From NCBI RefSeq assembly GCF_947502395.1, contig NZ_CANMZM010000002.1, forward strand, positions 930,001 to 994,000: a stretch of 64,000 bases of DNA, read 5' to 3'. The notes beneath the pieces are model-generated. The model was given only the letters and a program-made list of their open reading frames with translations, was not told where the DNA came from and ran no database searches. Shown here piece after piece: positions 18,806 to 28,127 of the stretch; position 1 is the stretch's first letter, and each line of letters opens with the position of its first letter. Origin of the DNA: an uncultured Erythrobacter sp. (GTDB lineage: Bacteria; Pseudomonadota; Alphaproteobacteria; Sphingomonadales; Sphingomonadaceae). The translations under genes and the position numbers were made by a program.

Positions 18806-20940
18806 TTATCCCAAGCGAGTGAAGTGCAATTCAATCGCATCGACATGCCAGCACGTCCCAGAAGAAGACTGTTCGAAGTGTGCTGCGGTGGCAATCTGAT
18901 CGGCGAGATCGTGGATAAGGTTTGTTCCAACGCCGGGCAGAGCGGGATGTTCGCCGGTATCGCCAATTCCGTCGTCGCAAACTGAGATGCTGAGTCCGCG
19001 CTCGTCTTTCGAGAAACGCAGCGTAATCGTGCCGCCAGAATGCGGGAAGGCGTACTTGCAGCTGTTGATGACCATCTCGCAGATCATCAGGCCAAGCGGT
19101 GTAGCCACGCTTGGGGGAACGTCGAGCTGATCGCACTCGACAGAGATCGACACACCCTCAGGCGCCATCGCCTTCTCCAACTGGCCGCACAATTCCTCGA
19201 AGAATGAACACAGCTTCACCTGAATCTCGGTTTCGGAGGTGTGGAGGTGATCGTGCAGCAGTGCCATCGTGTGGAGCCGTTGCCGTATCTCACGCAGATC
19301 GTTGGAACCGCTGCGCTCGTGAAATCGCGTCAGGCTGGAAGCCAATTGGAGCGCGTTTTTTGTGCGATGATGCTCTTCACGCAAAACAATTTGCTGCAAT
19401 CTGGAGACGCGTTGTTGAGACTGCCACGAGAACGCCAAAAGGCCTGCGATTATCGCCAGCGCCACAACCCCGCGAGCGCAGCTATAGTCCCTAGGCGTTG
19501 AGTGTAGAGTTCGCTTACGCTAAGCGCGTTTTGCAATTCGAGCTCTTCGATATTGCGATCCCGATTGCGCAGTTCCAGCAGTGTCTCGGCGTTGACGGTT
19601 GCCCTGACTTTCTCCGCTTCGAGCCAGTCAGAGTGCATATCGAGTGCGAAGTTGGCATAGCGCAATGCCTCGCCCTGCTGGCCGGTCCGTTCGAGCACGT
19701 CTGCCATTGTCTGCGCGTAGGACACCGCCCAATAGCGATGCTCGTTGCCCAACACTTTGGTAGGATCATCTCCGGGCTTCATTCCTAGCTAAATCGGCTC
19801 CTCGGCTCAGAGACAGCAGCGCAGCCTCTTGCTCGCCAGCATCAAGCTCGCGTGCGGCAAGCCAAACGAAAGAATTGGCCGCTTCCATAGCACTGCCATA
19901 TTCAGCGCTTAGCGCTGCCCCTTCGCGTGCTAGACGGATTGCTTCGCGGTGCCGTCCCAAAAAATCGAGTGACTTTGCCTGCCAGAAAAAATTGTAGCCC
20001 AGCCCAGCGTTATTGTTGTTCCTGCGGTCGATAACGGTTGCTTGTTCGTAATAGGGAAGCGCCTTTTCGTGCTGCCCTAGGTCAGTGTAACTCGATCCGA
20101 TGTTCTTGAGTATCACGCCATAATTGTGCGTTCTTGTACGTCCAGTTTCTTCGAGGGCAAGGCGTCCTTCCTCGTAGAAGCCTAAGGCCATTTCGTAATC
20201 GCCCAGGTCGTAAACGATATTACCAAGGCTGATACTGTTCAGCGCTGCGAGAGCTTTTGCGCCATTGCGGTTGTTGTAGTCTGCGAGCTGCCGAACAGTT
20301 TCAATCGCATCAATGGTATCGCCTTTGGCTTTGGCCAGCTGTGAAGAATAGTGAAGCCAATCGCGCTTTGTACGCGGCACTTTCAGTTGTTCTTTTAGCT
20401 TTCCCAAGCGATCGACAACCTCTTGCAACCCGTTCAGATTGTCGCGTCTCACGAAAATCCTACCAAGAAAATTCAAGGAATATGCTTCCGCCAAGAGATC
20501 GCCCTGCGCGACCGCCGCATCGCGCGCCGCGATTATCTCTGATTCGAATTTTCGACTGGTATCGGCGGCTCTCCCGGTCAATTTGAGCGCCAAGACCTGG
20601 CGGTATCACGGTTGGCGAACTGTAGTCCATCAAGTTCTGTGATGGGCCGTGTAGAGACCAGTATCAGCGCCTGCATTGCCGCATCAAGGTGATAGCCGCG
20701 TTCATCGATCGGGGCCGATGAGATCGCGGCAATACACAGGTCCTTGCGTAACGGTATTGAGTTTTTTGGGTTCAGTTCAACTTGATTCAGCTCAGACAAA
20801 GGGGGGTAGCACGGGGAATCATCATTGGTGATCAAGCCCTCATCGGGACCGCTCCCGGATTGGGAATAAACCGGCTGTGGCGATGAGGAGGAAGCAGCAA
20901 TCAAAAGGGTGATTGCATAGCGGCCAAATTTGCCGATCAT
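18806..20940 (-). pseudogene. TPR-HWE/HisKA_2 sensor histidine kinase, broken by three frameshifts
   Basis: Four successive minus-strand frames form one protein. They are 20940-20578 (signal peptide, N-terminus), 20593-19766 (TPR repeats), 19782-19450 (last TPR, start of a membrane helix) and 19465-18806 (helix MALAIIAGLLAFSW, HisKA_2 box REEHHRTKNALQL, HATPase with NSCKYAFPHSGG and GVGTNLIHDLADQI). Adjacent frames overlap by about 16 bases. At the first and third junctions a missing C (in CCGCC|AGG) and a missing G (in GCGGGG|TTG) would restore the frame. Known relatives autophosphorylate on the His of the HH-R box. Either decay or sequencing error could explain it; neighbouring genes are intact. 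Confidence 0.75.
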
Positions 20941-21021
20941 GTCGTTGAAATCACCCACCAGGACACTATGCATACCCCTCTTAAGCCTGCAAGATTCTAA
21001 TAGTCTTTGGGCCAGTTTCGC

Positions 21022-22524
21022 TCAGTTTTGCGTTGCATGCTTTTCAAGTTCATCACCGGTCAGCGTCACCACATGCAGCACATTCGTCGAACCCGGCGTT
21101 CCGAAGGGGACCCCGGCGAGCACAATTTGTCTCGATCCCGGCTCACCAAAGCCATGGCGCAGGGCCATGCGTTTGCCTTTGGCGATCATCTCTTCAAAGC
21201 TGCCGATGTCCTTGGTCACGACCGCATGGGCTCCCCAAAGCAGGGCGACACGCCGTGCCGTTCTTACGCTCGGAGTGAGGACGAGGACTGGCGTATCGGG
21301 CCGCTCGCGGGAGACGCGGCGTGCGGTGGAGCCGGACGATGTGAAAACGGTGATCGCGCTGATCGGAACCGTGTCAGCGATGGTCATACAAGAGTGTGCA
21401 AGCGCATCGGATGTCGTTGGATCAGGCTGGGTTTCAAGGAGGCGCACGCGCTCTTTGTAGCCTTCATCGCTCTCGATCTGGAGTGCGATGGAGTTCATCA
21501 TCGCCACCGATTCTTCTGGCCAGTCACCCGCTGCACTTTCGGCGGACAGCATCACCGCATCCGCGCCATCATATACCGCATTGGCGACGTCTGAGACCTC
21601 TGCGCGCGTTGGCATGGGGCTCTCGATCATGCTCTCAAGCATTTGTGTTGCCACGATCACTGGCTTGCCAGCGCGCCGTGTCGCGTTGACAATTTTCTTC
21701 TGAAGCGGGGGCACTTCGAAAGGTTCAAGCTCTACACCAAGGTCTCCACGCGCAACCATTATGCCATCGGCCTGATAGATGATCTCTGACAGGCGATTGA
21801 CGGCCATGGGCTTCTCAATCTTGGCACATAGGGCTGTCTTTGAGCCCTTATGCGCCGCGATCAGCTTGCGTGCCTCCGCCAAATCTTCTGCCCGCTGCAC
21901 AAATGAGAGCGCGATCCAGTCTGCGCCATGCTCGACAGCGAAGGCCAAATCCTTGCGGTCTTTGTCAGTAAGTGCAGGGATGGGAATCTCTGCATCGGGT
22001 ACGTTTACCCCCTTACGGTCTGATATCACCCCGCCAACTTCTGCCGAGCAAAAGATACGGTCCTCATCCGCTTCTTTCACCACCAGCTTGATCTTGCCGT
22101 CATTGATTAGGAGGCGCTGACCGCGCTCCAATATGCCGAAGAGTTCAGGGTGGGGTAGGCACACACGAGTCTCATCGCCTGGCGTAGGGTCGCGGTCCAA
22201 AGTAAAATGGCCCGAGTGGCGGATGACCGCGCTGCCATCCTTGAATTCACCCACACGCAGCTTTGGCCCCTGAAGATCGGCAAGGATCGCGATCGGCCGG
22301 GCAAATTCTTTCTCAAGCGCCCGGATCGCCTTGATCGCCTCGGCATGATCCTTGTGGGTGCCATGGCTCATATTGACCCGGAATGCGTCGGCTCCCGCTT
22401 TGAAGAGCTTCCGCAGCATTTCCGGAGAGCGGCTGGCGGGGCCAATCGTCGCCAATATCTTGACCTTGCGCCCGCGCGGGTCGATTCGAGTATTGTCTCG
22501 CCCAGTTTTAGCAGAATTTGTCAT
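21022..22524 (-). CDS. pyk: Pyruvate kinase
   Basis: Last step of glycolysis: phosphoenolpyruvate plus ADP gives pyruvate plus ATP. 500 residues. The N-terminal barrel begins KVKILATIGPAS, with FRVNMSHG and ILADLQGPKLRVG. The signature segment is ALCAKIEKPMAV, and the metal-binding part continues ADGIMVARGDLGVELEPFEVPPLQKKI and ATQMLESMIESPMPTRAEVSDVANAVYDGADAVMLSAE. The C-terminal domain has the nucleotide and effector region FTSSGSTARRVSRERP. It is monocistronic and diverges from the DUF1244 gene. Confidence 0.97.
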   Translation of the reverse strand: MTNSAKTGRDNTRIDPRGRKVKILATIGPASRSPEMLRKLFKAGADAFRVNMSHGTHKDHAEAIKAIRALEKEFARPIAILADLQGPKLRVGEFKDGSAVIRHSGHFTLDRDPTPGDETRVCLPHPELFGILERGQRLLINDGKIKLVVKEADEDRIFCSAEVGGVISDRKGVNVPDAEIPIPALTDKDRKDLAFAVEHGADWIALSFVQRAEDLAEARKLIAAHKGSKTALCAKIEKPMAVNRLSEIIYQADGIMVARGDLGVELEPFEVPPLQKKIVNATRRAGKPVIVATQMLESMIESPMPTRAEVSDVANAVYDGADAVMLSAESAAGDWPEESVAMMNSIALQIESDEGYKERVRLLETQPDPTTSDALAHSCMTIADTVPISAITVFTSSGSTARRVSRERPDTPVLVLTPSVRTARRVALLWGAHAVVTKDIGSFEEMIAKGKRMALRHGFGEPGSRQIVLAGVPFGTPGSTNVLHVVTLTGDELEKHATQN

Positions 22525-22602
22525 GGCGGCGCTGATCCCTTGGGCTATCTCTCGCTATGCTTGCTATGACACAGCATTGTTGCAACTCAAGGAAAAGACC
22601 AC

Positions 22603-22920
22603 ATGAATACGAAATCAGCCCAGGATGATCTCTCTCAACTGGACGATGCTGTGGCAGCGGTAGCCTTTAGACGCTTGGTACGCCATCTTCAGCACCGCCA
22701 TGATGCCCAGAATATCGAGTTGATGGGCCTTGCCGGATTTTGCCGCAATTGCCTGGCCGACTGGATCCGTGATGCCGGCTTTGAGGGTGACAAAGCTGCG
22801 GCGCGCGAGCTCATTCACGGCATGCCTCAGGATGAGTGGAAGGCGACGCGGCAAAAACCCGCGACACAGGAACAGCTCGCCGCGATGGAGGCGAGCATCG
22901 CCAAAAACGCAAAGGGCTAG
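22603..22920 (+). CDS. DUF1244 family protein
   Basis: 105 residues, a short helical protein widespread in alpha- and gammaproteobacteria and of unknown function. The family signature is clear: RLVRHLQHRHDAQNIELMGLAGFCRNCLADW, with the conserved FCRNCL pair of cysteines that could bind metal or form a disulfide, then the HGMPQDEWK segment. An AAGGAAA ribosome-binding site lies before the ATG. The last 4 bases overlap the convergent cyclase gene. Confidence 0.85.
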   Translation: MNTKSAQDDLSQLDDAVAAVAFRRLVRHLQHRHDAQNIELMGLAGFCRNCLADWIRDAGFEGDKAAARELIHGMPQDEWKATRQKPATQEQLAAMEASIAKNAKG

Positions 22921-24089
22921 GCTTCCTCGCCCAGGCTATCTAGCCGGTAGAGCTCTACCTCCCCGTACTTCTTAGGCAATAGGACACGGCCGACTGAGGT
23001 GAAGGTGCATTCCTGGCAATTGTCCATCAGAAGCGCTGCAGCAAAGCTTTCGGTGCAGTAAACGCCGCCCACTGGAGTGACGGGTTCGATCCGGGCGGTG
23101 CGGTTGACCTCGCCGCCGTACCACAAACGATTTCCTGTGATCCGGTCTGTACCAACCCAGATTGGGCCGTAATGCACACCAATCCGCATTCCCGCGACCG
23201 CGCCTGAAGGCACAAGACCGCGCGGAATATCATCAAGCGCTTCTTGCAGGGCCAGCGCAATCGCGGCGGCCTTTCTGGGTTCATCTACAATCGCGTAAAC
23301 AGCATCGCCCCACGTATTGCGGAACTCGACATGGTCACCATGCTCGTGCAGCACGAGTGCGATCCGACCCATGATGAGGTGCATGAATTCCGGCAATTCG
23401 CGCTCTCCAAGTCGCGAGAAGCCCTTGTAGTCGGCAAAGATGATCGATCGGATTTCGCGTTTGGTCCCATCGCCAATCTTGGCCCGTTTGGGGAAGCGCA
23501 GATTTCGCGGCACCTTGCCTGCTGGTATGGTCACGGTGTGGCGGCCGAGGTCCTGCCACAACTTCATATCGGCTTTCGTGCCTGCTTTGCCGGTGGCCGA
23601 GAAACTCGCGAATTCATCGGAGACGACGGCGATTTGAAATGCCTCGCATTGGCGTTTCTGCGCTCGCAAGAGCGCTAATCCCATTGCATAAAGCGTGTTG
23701 TAAGCGAACTGATTGTCATCGCCGACATAGTCGCTGGGAGTTGCAAAGCTTATCGTTTTGGCGGCGTTCCGGCAGGCGTAATACCGCTCTGCCCAATCGT
23801 GGCCGCCCGAGGTTACGCTTTCGTCGATGAAATCCTCTTCGGCGAAGGGCAGTACCACGTTTAGCTCCGCTCCCCGCTTGAGCAGCTCTTCGGCAATGAC
23901 GATATCCGCGCCGCAGGCGAGTGGACCGTAGCCAACTGTTATTTCGAGCTCTTCCAGGTGATTGCTCACCCTTTGGGCGAGAGATTGCTCCGCTTCGCTT
24001 CCGCTGTTGAACATGTGTCCGCAAAAGACCACGACATTGCCGCGTGTATCCGTTTCGCTTGGCACTGTTTCAAGTTGCTCTGCGGTCAT
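22917..24089 (-). CDS. Class III nucleotide cyclase with SLOG-like N-terminal domain
   Basis: 390 residues from the ATG at 24089, which has a GGAGG ribosome-binding site. Residues 17-190 form a Rossmann-like domain with VVVFCGHMFN and YGPLACGADIVIAEELLKRGAE, like SLOG nucleotide-binding domains. Residues 213-385 are a class III cyclase domain. Metal aspartates D220 (IIFADYKGFS) and D262 (NTWGDAVYA) and the catalytic pair N329/R333 (EVNRTARIE) are present. The two adenine-selecting residues of adenylyl cyclases are replaced: Lys by N258 and Asp by L322. The cyclase is predicted to be active with uncertain base specificity. No membrane segment is seen, and no effector is adjacent. Confidence 0.85.
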   Translation of the reverse strand: MTAEQLETVPSETDTRGNVVVFCGHMFNSGSEAEQSLAQRVSNHLEELEITVGYGPLACGADIVIAEELLKRGAELNVVLPFAEEDFIDESVTSGGHDWAERYYACRNAAKTISFATPSDYVGDDNQFAYNTLYAMGLALLRAQKRQCEAFQIAVVSDEFASFSATGKAGTKADMKLWQDLGRHTVTIPAGKVPRNLRFPKRAKIGDGTKREIRSIIFADYKGFSRLGERELPEFMHLIMGRIALVLHEHGDHVEFRNTWGDAVYAIVDEPRKAAAIALALQEALDDIPRGLVPSGAVAGMRIGVHYGPIWVGTDRITGNRLWYGGEVNRTARIEPVTPVGGVYCTESFAAALLMDNCQECTFTSVGRVLLPKKYGEVELYRLDSLGEEA

Positions 24090-24343
24090 GCACGCCTCCA
24101 CACCAAAAGGGCGGGCAAACCAAGGGCCCATTGCGCGCGTTGAAGAACACCGCTGCGCTCTATCCGTCCATCCACTGGCTACTCCCCCTCGCGTGCCATG
24201 TGCAATCGATCCTACAATATCGAGCGACCTTAGCAAGTTGTGGGTAGACCGGTGGAGAAGAGAAAGGCAAAGCTGCACAGCCTGCATTCGCCTGATAAGC
24301 GTGCGCCGATATTTTCAACCGATTCTCTTGGAGTACCCAAACG

Positions 24344-24580
24344 ATGGCCGAAGCCACCGACGACCGCCTACGCTTGCTGATCGAGCGAATTGAACGTCTC
24401 GAAGAAGAAAAGAAGGGCACAGCCGACGACATCCGCGATGTCTATGCCGAAGGCAAAGCGCATGGTTATGATACCAAGATAATGCGCCAACTTATCAAGC
24501 TGCGCAAAATGAAGCCAGATGAGCGTTCGGAGCAAGATATGTTGTTGGAAACATATAAAGCCGCATTGGGCATGGGCTAA
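24344..24580 (+). CDS. GapR/DUF2312 family nucleoid-associated protein
   Basis: 78 residues. DUF2312 proteins include Caulobacter GapR, which binds overtwisted AT-rich DNA ahead of replication forks and helps topoisomerases. Conserved pattern: a long N-terminal coiled helix LLIERIERLEEEKKGTADDIRDVYAEGKAHG, then YDTKIMRQLIKLRKM and DEREQ-like SEQDMLLETYKAALGM. 254 bases upstream hold its promoter and contain no gene. The end overlaps the convergent gene at 24577 by 4 bases. Confidence 0.88.
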   Translation: MAEATDDRLRLLIERIERLEEEKKGTADDIRDVYAEGKAHGYDTKIMRQLIKLRKMKPDERSEQDMLLETYKAALGMG

Positions 24581-25272
24581 TCGCTATCGTCAAGTCGGCG
24601 TTTTGCTTGCTGATAGGCTTTGATCGCCTCCAAATTTCTCGTTTTGAAATCAGACAATTCGTGCTCGATGCTATCAATATAGGATCGAGCGGCCCTTGTG
24701 GCGGCTGCCAATGAATGTGTGGTCTCTTCGAGGAACCAATAAAATGCGTTGGTGCAAGTCACAGTTTGCTCTTCTGACAAGATAAGGTCACTCAAATCCT
24801 TCGGGTGCGTTAGCCGATTTCTGACCTCAATCGCCTCTTGAAAGAGGCTCCATTCGCCGCCGCCGAAGTTAATCTGGTGGTCTGGAGCGATACGGTGCGC
24901 GATTCTAGATACGAGCCTAACGCTCGCAGTCGTAGTCAGAAACCTTGGGTGGGAATGAAGTTTTCCGGCTTTGTCGACGGTTAATGTGACTTCTGACAAA
25001 GCAAGCACCTCATCCGCTTCGATCATGTCCGTGGTTTCCGCTAAAGCTTGAATGTGTTCCTTGTAAATCCAGGCAGATCCCTCGGTTGCGGCGAATAGAG
25101 TTCTAATTAGATTGTTGGTTTGAATGCGCCTCGTGACGCTCTTGTGAAGCCGCAACGTCTGACAATAGCATTCCAATAAAGCTCGATTTGTTTTCTTCAG
25201 CCATCTGGAAGCTTTAGCGCAACAGGCAAGCGTATTGAAACTCTCCGCTCCTGTCTTATTTTGATAACACAC
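24577..25272 (-). CDS. HEPN-like protein of unknown function
   Basis: About 231 residues if read from the GTG at 25272; an ATG at 25344 would overlap the divergent YbjQ gene and seems less likely, so the start is uncertain. It is all-helical in appearance. Near residue 150 is EVRNRLTHPKDL, the R-x(4-6)-H pattern found in HEPN-type proteins, some of which are RNases in toxin or defence systems. It continues into a coiled C-terminus (RAARSYIDSIEHELSDFKTRN). Codon use is more AT-rich than the neighbours, suggesting acquisition. No partner antitoxin gene is evident. Confidence 0.55.
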   Translation of the reverse strand: MCYQNKTGAESFNTLACCAKASRWLKKTNRALLECYCQTLRLHKSVTRRIQTNNLIRTLFAATEGSAWIYKEHIQALAETTDMIEADEVLALSEVTLTVDKAGKLHSHPRFLTTTASVRLVSRIAHRIAPDHQINFGGGEWSLFQEAIEVRNRLTHPKDLSDLILSEEQTVTCTNAFYWFLEETTHSLAAATRAARSYIDSIEHELSDFKTRNLEAIKAYQQAKRRLDDSD

Positions 25273-25292
25273 TGTGACAGGGAGGATTTGAC

Positions 25293-25640
25293 ATGGCCGG
25301 ACCTTGGAAAGACGCACGCGGCATTCTGGTGACCACCACTCCATCCGTGGAGGGCCGTCCTATCCAGGAGTATTGCGGCATAGTGGTCGGCGAGGTGATC
25401 GTCGGAGCGAACCTGTTCCGCGATCTTTTCGCCAATATCCGGGATATCGTCGGCGGACGCTCGGGCAGCTATGAGCGGATCTTGAAAGAAGCCCGTGATG
25501 AAGCAATCGCCGAGTTACAAGCCGAAGCGGCGAGCAAGGGCGCGAATGCTGTGGTCGGGATTGACCTTGATTATGAGGTTGTCGGCGACACGGGTTCCAT
25601 GCTGATGGTGTCGGCCAGCGGGACTGCTGTTCGGATCTAG
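25293..25640 (+). CDS. YbjQ/UPF0145 family protein
   Basis: 115 residues. This small family (heavy-metal-binding-like, DUF74) forms pentamers in known structures; its function is unclear. Signatures are [37 protein letters not shown], the helix [32 protein letters not shown], and a terminal strand [20 protein letters not shown] ribosome-binding site lies 8 bases before the ATG. It ends in a 4-base overlap with the convergent HNH gene. Confidence 0.92.
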   Translation: MAGPWKDARGILVTTTPSVEGRPIQEYCGIVVGEVIVGANLFRDLFANIRDIVGGRSGSYERILKEARDEAIAELQAEAASKGANAVVGIDLDYEVVGDTGSMLMVSASGTAVRI

Positions 25641-25876
25641 AATCCCCGAAAGCGCGATGATTGCATTTGTCGCCCGCGGTGTTGGTTGCAATGGCGACAT
25701 GCAGCGGCAAGGTTCTCCTGCCTGTTTGATCCACCATCGGCAAGTGGTTTCAAATGTTCGATTGTTGCTTCGAGTAATGAGCCTTTTGGTCCGAATACCC
25801 GCCCGCAATAGCAGCAGCGGTGCTTCTGTTCGACTACAAACCTCTGTCTGGTTATTCGACGTTTTTTTGAATCCAT
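25637..25876 (-). CDS. Small HNH endonuclease-like protein
   Basis: 79 residues containing one HNH domain and little else. The first zinc pair is CCYCGRVF, the active-site region is [24 protein letters not shown], and the second zinc pair is CRHCNQHRG. The His of EHLKP is the general base in this family, and the Asn and last His are also present. It is short for an HNH protein but complete for the fold. It may be a stand-alone nicking or restriction-like nuclease, or a domesticated remnant of a mobile element. Confidence 0.75.
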   Translation of the reverse strand: MDSKKRRITRQRFVVEQKHRCCYCGRVFGPKGSLLEATIEHLKPLADGGSNRQENLAAACRHCNQHRGRQMQSSRFRGF

Positions 25877-25931
25877 AGGCTCGAATTAATTTGAGCCCAG
25901 TTCTTTAAGAAAATGCGAACTTGATCTGCGT

Positions 25932-26744
25932 TTAGCTAAGGTCGCTCGCCAAGGCAGCTATTGAAATCGCTGTCGCATTGTGTGCTGCATGGAGCAGTAT
26001 CGCCGCCCAGAGTGCAAACCGCACGCGCACGTAACCTAGCATCATTCCCAGAACAAACTGGGGTAGCACCAGCGGCAGCAGGATTGCGAGAGAGCCCTCG
26101 TCAAAATTTGCGAGATGGACGAGCGCGAATGCAGTGGTTGAAAACCAGAAGAAGAGCGGGAAGGCGCGAGAGAACCAGCTCATCGTAGGCCTGTTTCGCA
26201 GCAAAAACAGCGCTAAACCCGCACCCACAATTCCCGCAATCGCCAGTATCGAGCCGTAGGCCGGACTGCTTGCGTGAACGAGCGCAAAACCAAGGCCGCC
26301 AGCACCAAGCAGCAACAACGCGAGGATCGGGCCCGGTTTGCCCCCGAGCCAGCCGCGAAAAGCGATCTCTTCCATTACCGGCGCGCCGACAACCACCAGT
26401 AGAATGATCTCCCAAGTGAACTCCATCCCCGCTAGGGCAGTCTCCGGGATGTAAACGCCCATCGCGACCAGCGTGCTGGCAAGCCCGACCAACGCTGCCA
26501 TGACAGCGATATCGAGTACATAAATGCGAGCCAATACTGTGAAAGCGTCCTCGCTCCGGAAGCGTAGATCGAGGTTTGGCCGCTTCAGAAATGCGCCAAA
26601 GCGACGCCATTCGCCGCCGATGCTTTTGGCCGGGGCGGCGTGCGTATCAGCGATGCGACCATCACCGAAGACCGCCTCGGCTTGGTCGCTCGAAAGCGGG
26701 CCAGATTGAGGGCCAGATAGAGGGGTTGTCGTCATGTCACTCAT
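25932..26744 (-). CDS. CPBP family intramembrane glutamic protease
   Basis: 270 residues, multi-pass inner-membrane protein of the CAAX-protease and bacteriocin-processing (ABI) family. The three family motifs are visible: VMEEIAFRGWL (EExxxR), FALVHLANFDEG, and LLHAAHNATAI near the C-terminus. About 6-8 hydrophobic helices follow a soluble N-terminus of about 75 residues. The bacterial substrate is unknown. It is monocistronic and diverges from yebC across a 69-base gap. Confidence 0.88.
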   Translation of the reverse strand: MSDMTTTPLSGPQSGPLSSDQAEAVFGDGRIADTHAAPAKSIGGEWRRFGAFLKRPNLDLRFRSEDAFTVLARIYVLDIAVMAALVGLASTLVAMGVYIPETALAGMEFTWEIILLVVVGAPVMEEIAFRGWLGGKPGPILALLLLGAGGLGFALVHASSPAYGSILAIAGIVGAGLALFLLRNRPTMSWFSRAFPLFFWFSTTAFALVHLANFDEGSLAILLPLVLPQFVLGMMLGYVRVRFALWAAILLHAAHNATAISIAALASDLS

Positions 26745-26813
26745 GGGGCTAATGCAATCCCCCTAATTCACGCTTAAATGACCTCATAAAGAGAGTTCGC
26801 ATAAAAGGTTCCC

Positions 26814-27560
26814 ATGGCAGGCCATTCCAAATTCAAGAACATCATGCACCGCAAGGGTGCGCAGGACAAGAAGCGCTCAAATCTGTTTTCCAAGTTGAGT
26901 CGCGAGATCACGGTTGCCGCCAAAATGGGCACGCCTGATCCGGACATGAACCCGCGCCTGCGTCTGGCGGTCAACACCGCCAAGGGGCAATCCATGCCCA
27001 AGGACAATATCCAGCGCGCGATCGACAAGGCCGCTGCCGCCGATGGCGAGAACTATGAAGAGGTTCGCTACGAAGGCTATGGCCCCGGCGGAAGCGCGAT
27101 CATTGTCGAGACACTAACCGACAACCGCAATCGTACGGCGACAGCAGTGCGCACGGCGTTTTCCAAAAATGGCGGCAACCTTGGCACGGAAGGCTCGGTT
27201 GCGCATGGCTTTGAACGGGTTGGGCTAATCGAATACTCGGCAGAAGCTGGAGATGAGGACACCGTTCTCGAAGCCGCCATGGAAGCTGGCGCAGAAGATA
27301 TCGAATCCTCCGAAGACGGCCACACAATCTGGACTGCAGCAGACGGCCTTCACGGCGTTTCCTCGGAGCTGGAGAAAGTTTTGGGTGAGGCCAAAGAAGT
27401 CAAGCTTGCATGGAAGCCTAACCTCACCGTCGACATGGATGAGAAGGGCGCGGGCACGCTCTTGAAGCTTATCGACACGCTCGAGGATGACGACGATGTG
27501 CAGACCGTTTGGGGCAACTATGCGATCAGCGATGACGTGATGGAGAAACTCGACGCTTGA
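26814..27560 (+). CDS. yebC: YebC/PmpR family transcription or translation factor
   Basis: 248 residues, standard length. Signatures are [18 protein letters not shown](K)KR at the N-terminus, [28 protein letters not shown](T)LTDNRNRT, and FSKNGGNLG(T)EGSV. The family binds DNA, and recent work also implicates it in relieving ribosome stalling. It is the first gene of yebC, the small frame at 27557, and ruvC, joined by overlapping stop and start codons, which is a common pairing in bacteria. Confidence 0.96.
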   Translation: MAGHSKFKNIMHRKGAQDKKRSNLFSKLSREITVAAKMGTPDPDMNPRLRLAVNTAKGQSMPKDNIQRAIDKAAAADGENYEEVRYEGYGPGGSAIIVETLTDNRNRTATAVRTAFSKNGGNLGTEGSVAHGFERVGLIEYSAEAGDEDTVLEAAMEAGAEDIESSEDGHTIWTAADGLHGVSSELEKVLGEAKEVKLAWKPNLTVDMDEKGAGTLLKLIDTLEDDDDVQTVWGNYAISDDVMEKLDA

Positions 27561-27652
27561 TTAAGTTCGAGTGGCTCTATCTGGCTGCGCTGCTCGCGGC
27601 CTTCGCGCTGGCGATTGCATGGCGACTGGGCTGGCTGGTGGGGCTCTCATGA
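27557..27652 (+). CDS. Tiny membrane peptide between yebC and ruvC (31 aa)
   Basis: Frame starting at TTG 27557, overlapping the yebC stop, and ending in TGA at 27650-27652, which overlaps the ruvC ATG as ATGA. It encodes one hydrophobic helix ([16 protein letters not shown]) with a positive residue near each end. The double overlap suggests translational coupling between yebC and ruvC. It may be a functional micro-protein or only a coupling frame. Confidence 0.35.
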   Translation: MIKFEWLYLAALLAAFALAIAWRLGWLVGLS

Positions 27653-28119
27653 TCATTCTTGGCCTAGATCCGTCCTTATCTTGCACTGGGTGGGGCGTGA
27701 TCCGCTCAGACGGCTCGCGCCTGACCCACATTGCCAATGGTCAGATCAAGACCAGCACCAAGGCGCCTATGACCGAGCGGCTAGCGCTGCTCCATTCCGA
27801 GATTGCTCGGGTAATTGACGAGCACTCACCCAATCGCGCCGCATGCGAAGAGGTGTTTGTCAATGAAAACCCTCAGTCGACGCTCAAACTTGCGCAAGCG
27901 CGTGGGAGCATTCTTGCAGCATGTGGAGGCGCTGAGCTATCCGTCAATGAACACGCAGCCCGGCTGGTCAAGAAAGCGGTTGTGGGTACAGGTGGGGCTG
28001 ACAAAGCTCAGGTTGCAGCAATGATCAAAGTGTTGCTGCCGGGTGCAAAGGTGGCCGGTGCAGATGCAGCAGATGCACTTGCTGTTGCCATCGCCGACGC
28101 GCATCTGGGCAGTAAATAG
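27649..28119 (+). CDS. ruvC: Crossover junction endodeoxyribonuclease RuvC
   Basis: Resolves Holliday junctions in homologous recombination with RuvAB. 156 residues from the ATG at 27649; extension to 27571 reads through the region overlapping the small frame. Catalytic carboxylates are visible: D8 in [15 protein letters not shown] in [13 protein letters not shown], and the C-terminal pair in [16 protein letters not shown]. The start overlaps the stop of the small frame as ATGA. It is slightly shorter than E. coli RuvC (173). Confidence 0.95.
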   Translation: MIILGLDPSLSCTGWGVIRSDGSRLTHIANGQIKTSTKAPMTERLALLHSEIARVIDEHSPNRAACEEVFVNENPQSTLKLAQARGSILAACGGAELSVNEHAARLVKKAVVGTGGADKAQVAAMIKVLLPGAKVAGADAADALAVAIADAHLGSK

Positions 28120-28127
28120 GAAGCATA

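Noticed and set aside
22917-24089. Complete Pycsar defence system at the cyclase
   Set aside because: No transmembrane or TIR effector gene with a cyclic-nucleotide-binding domain is adjacent; neighbours are DUF1244, pyk and GapR-like genes.
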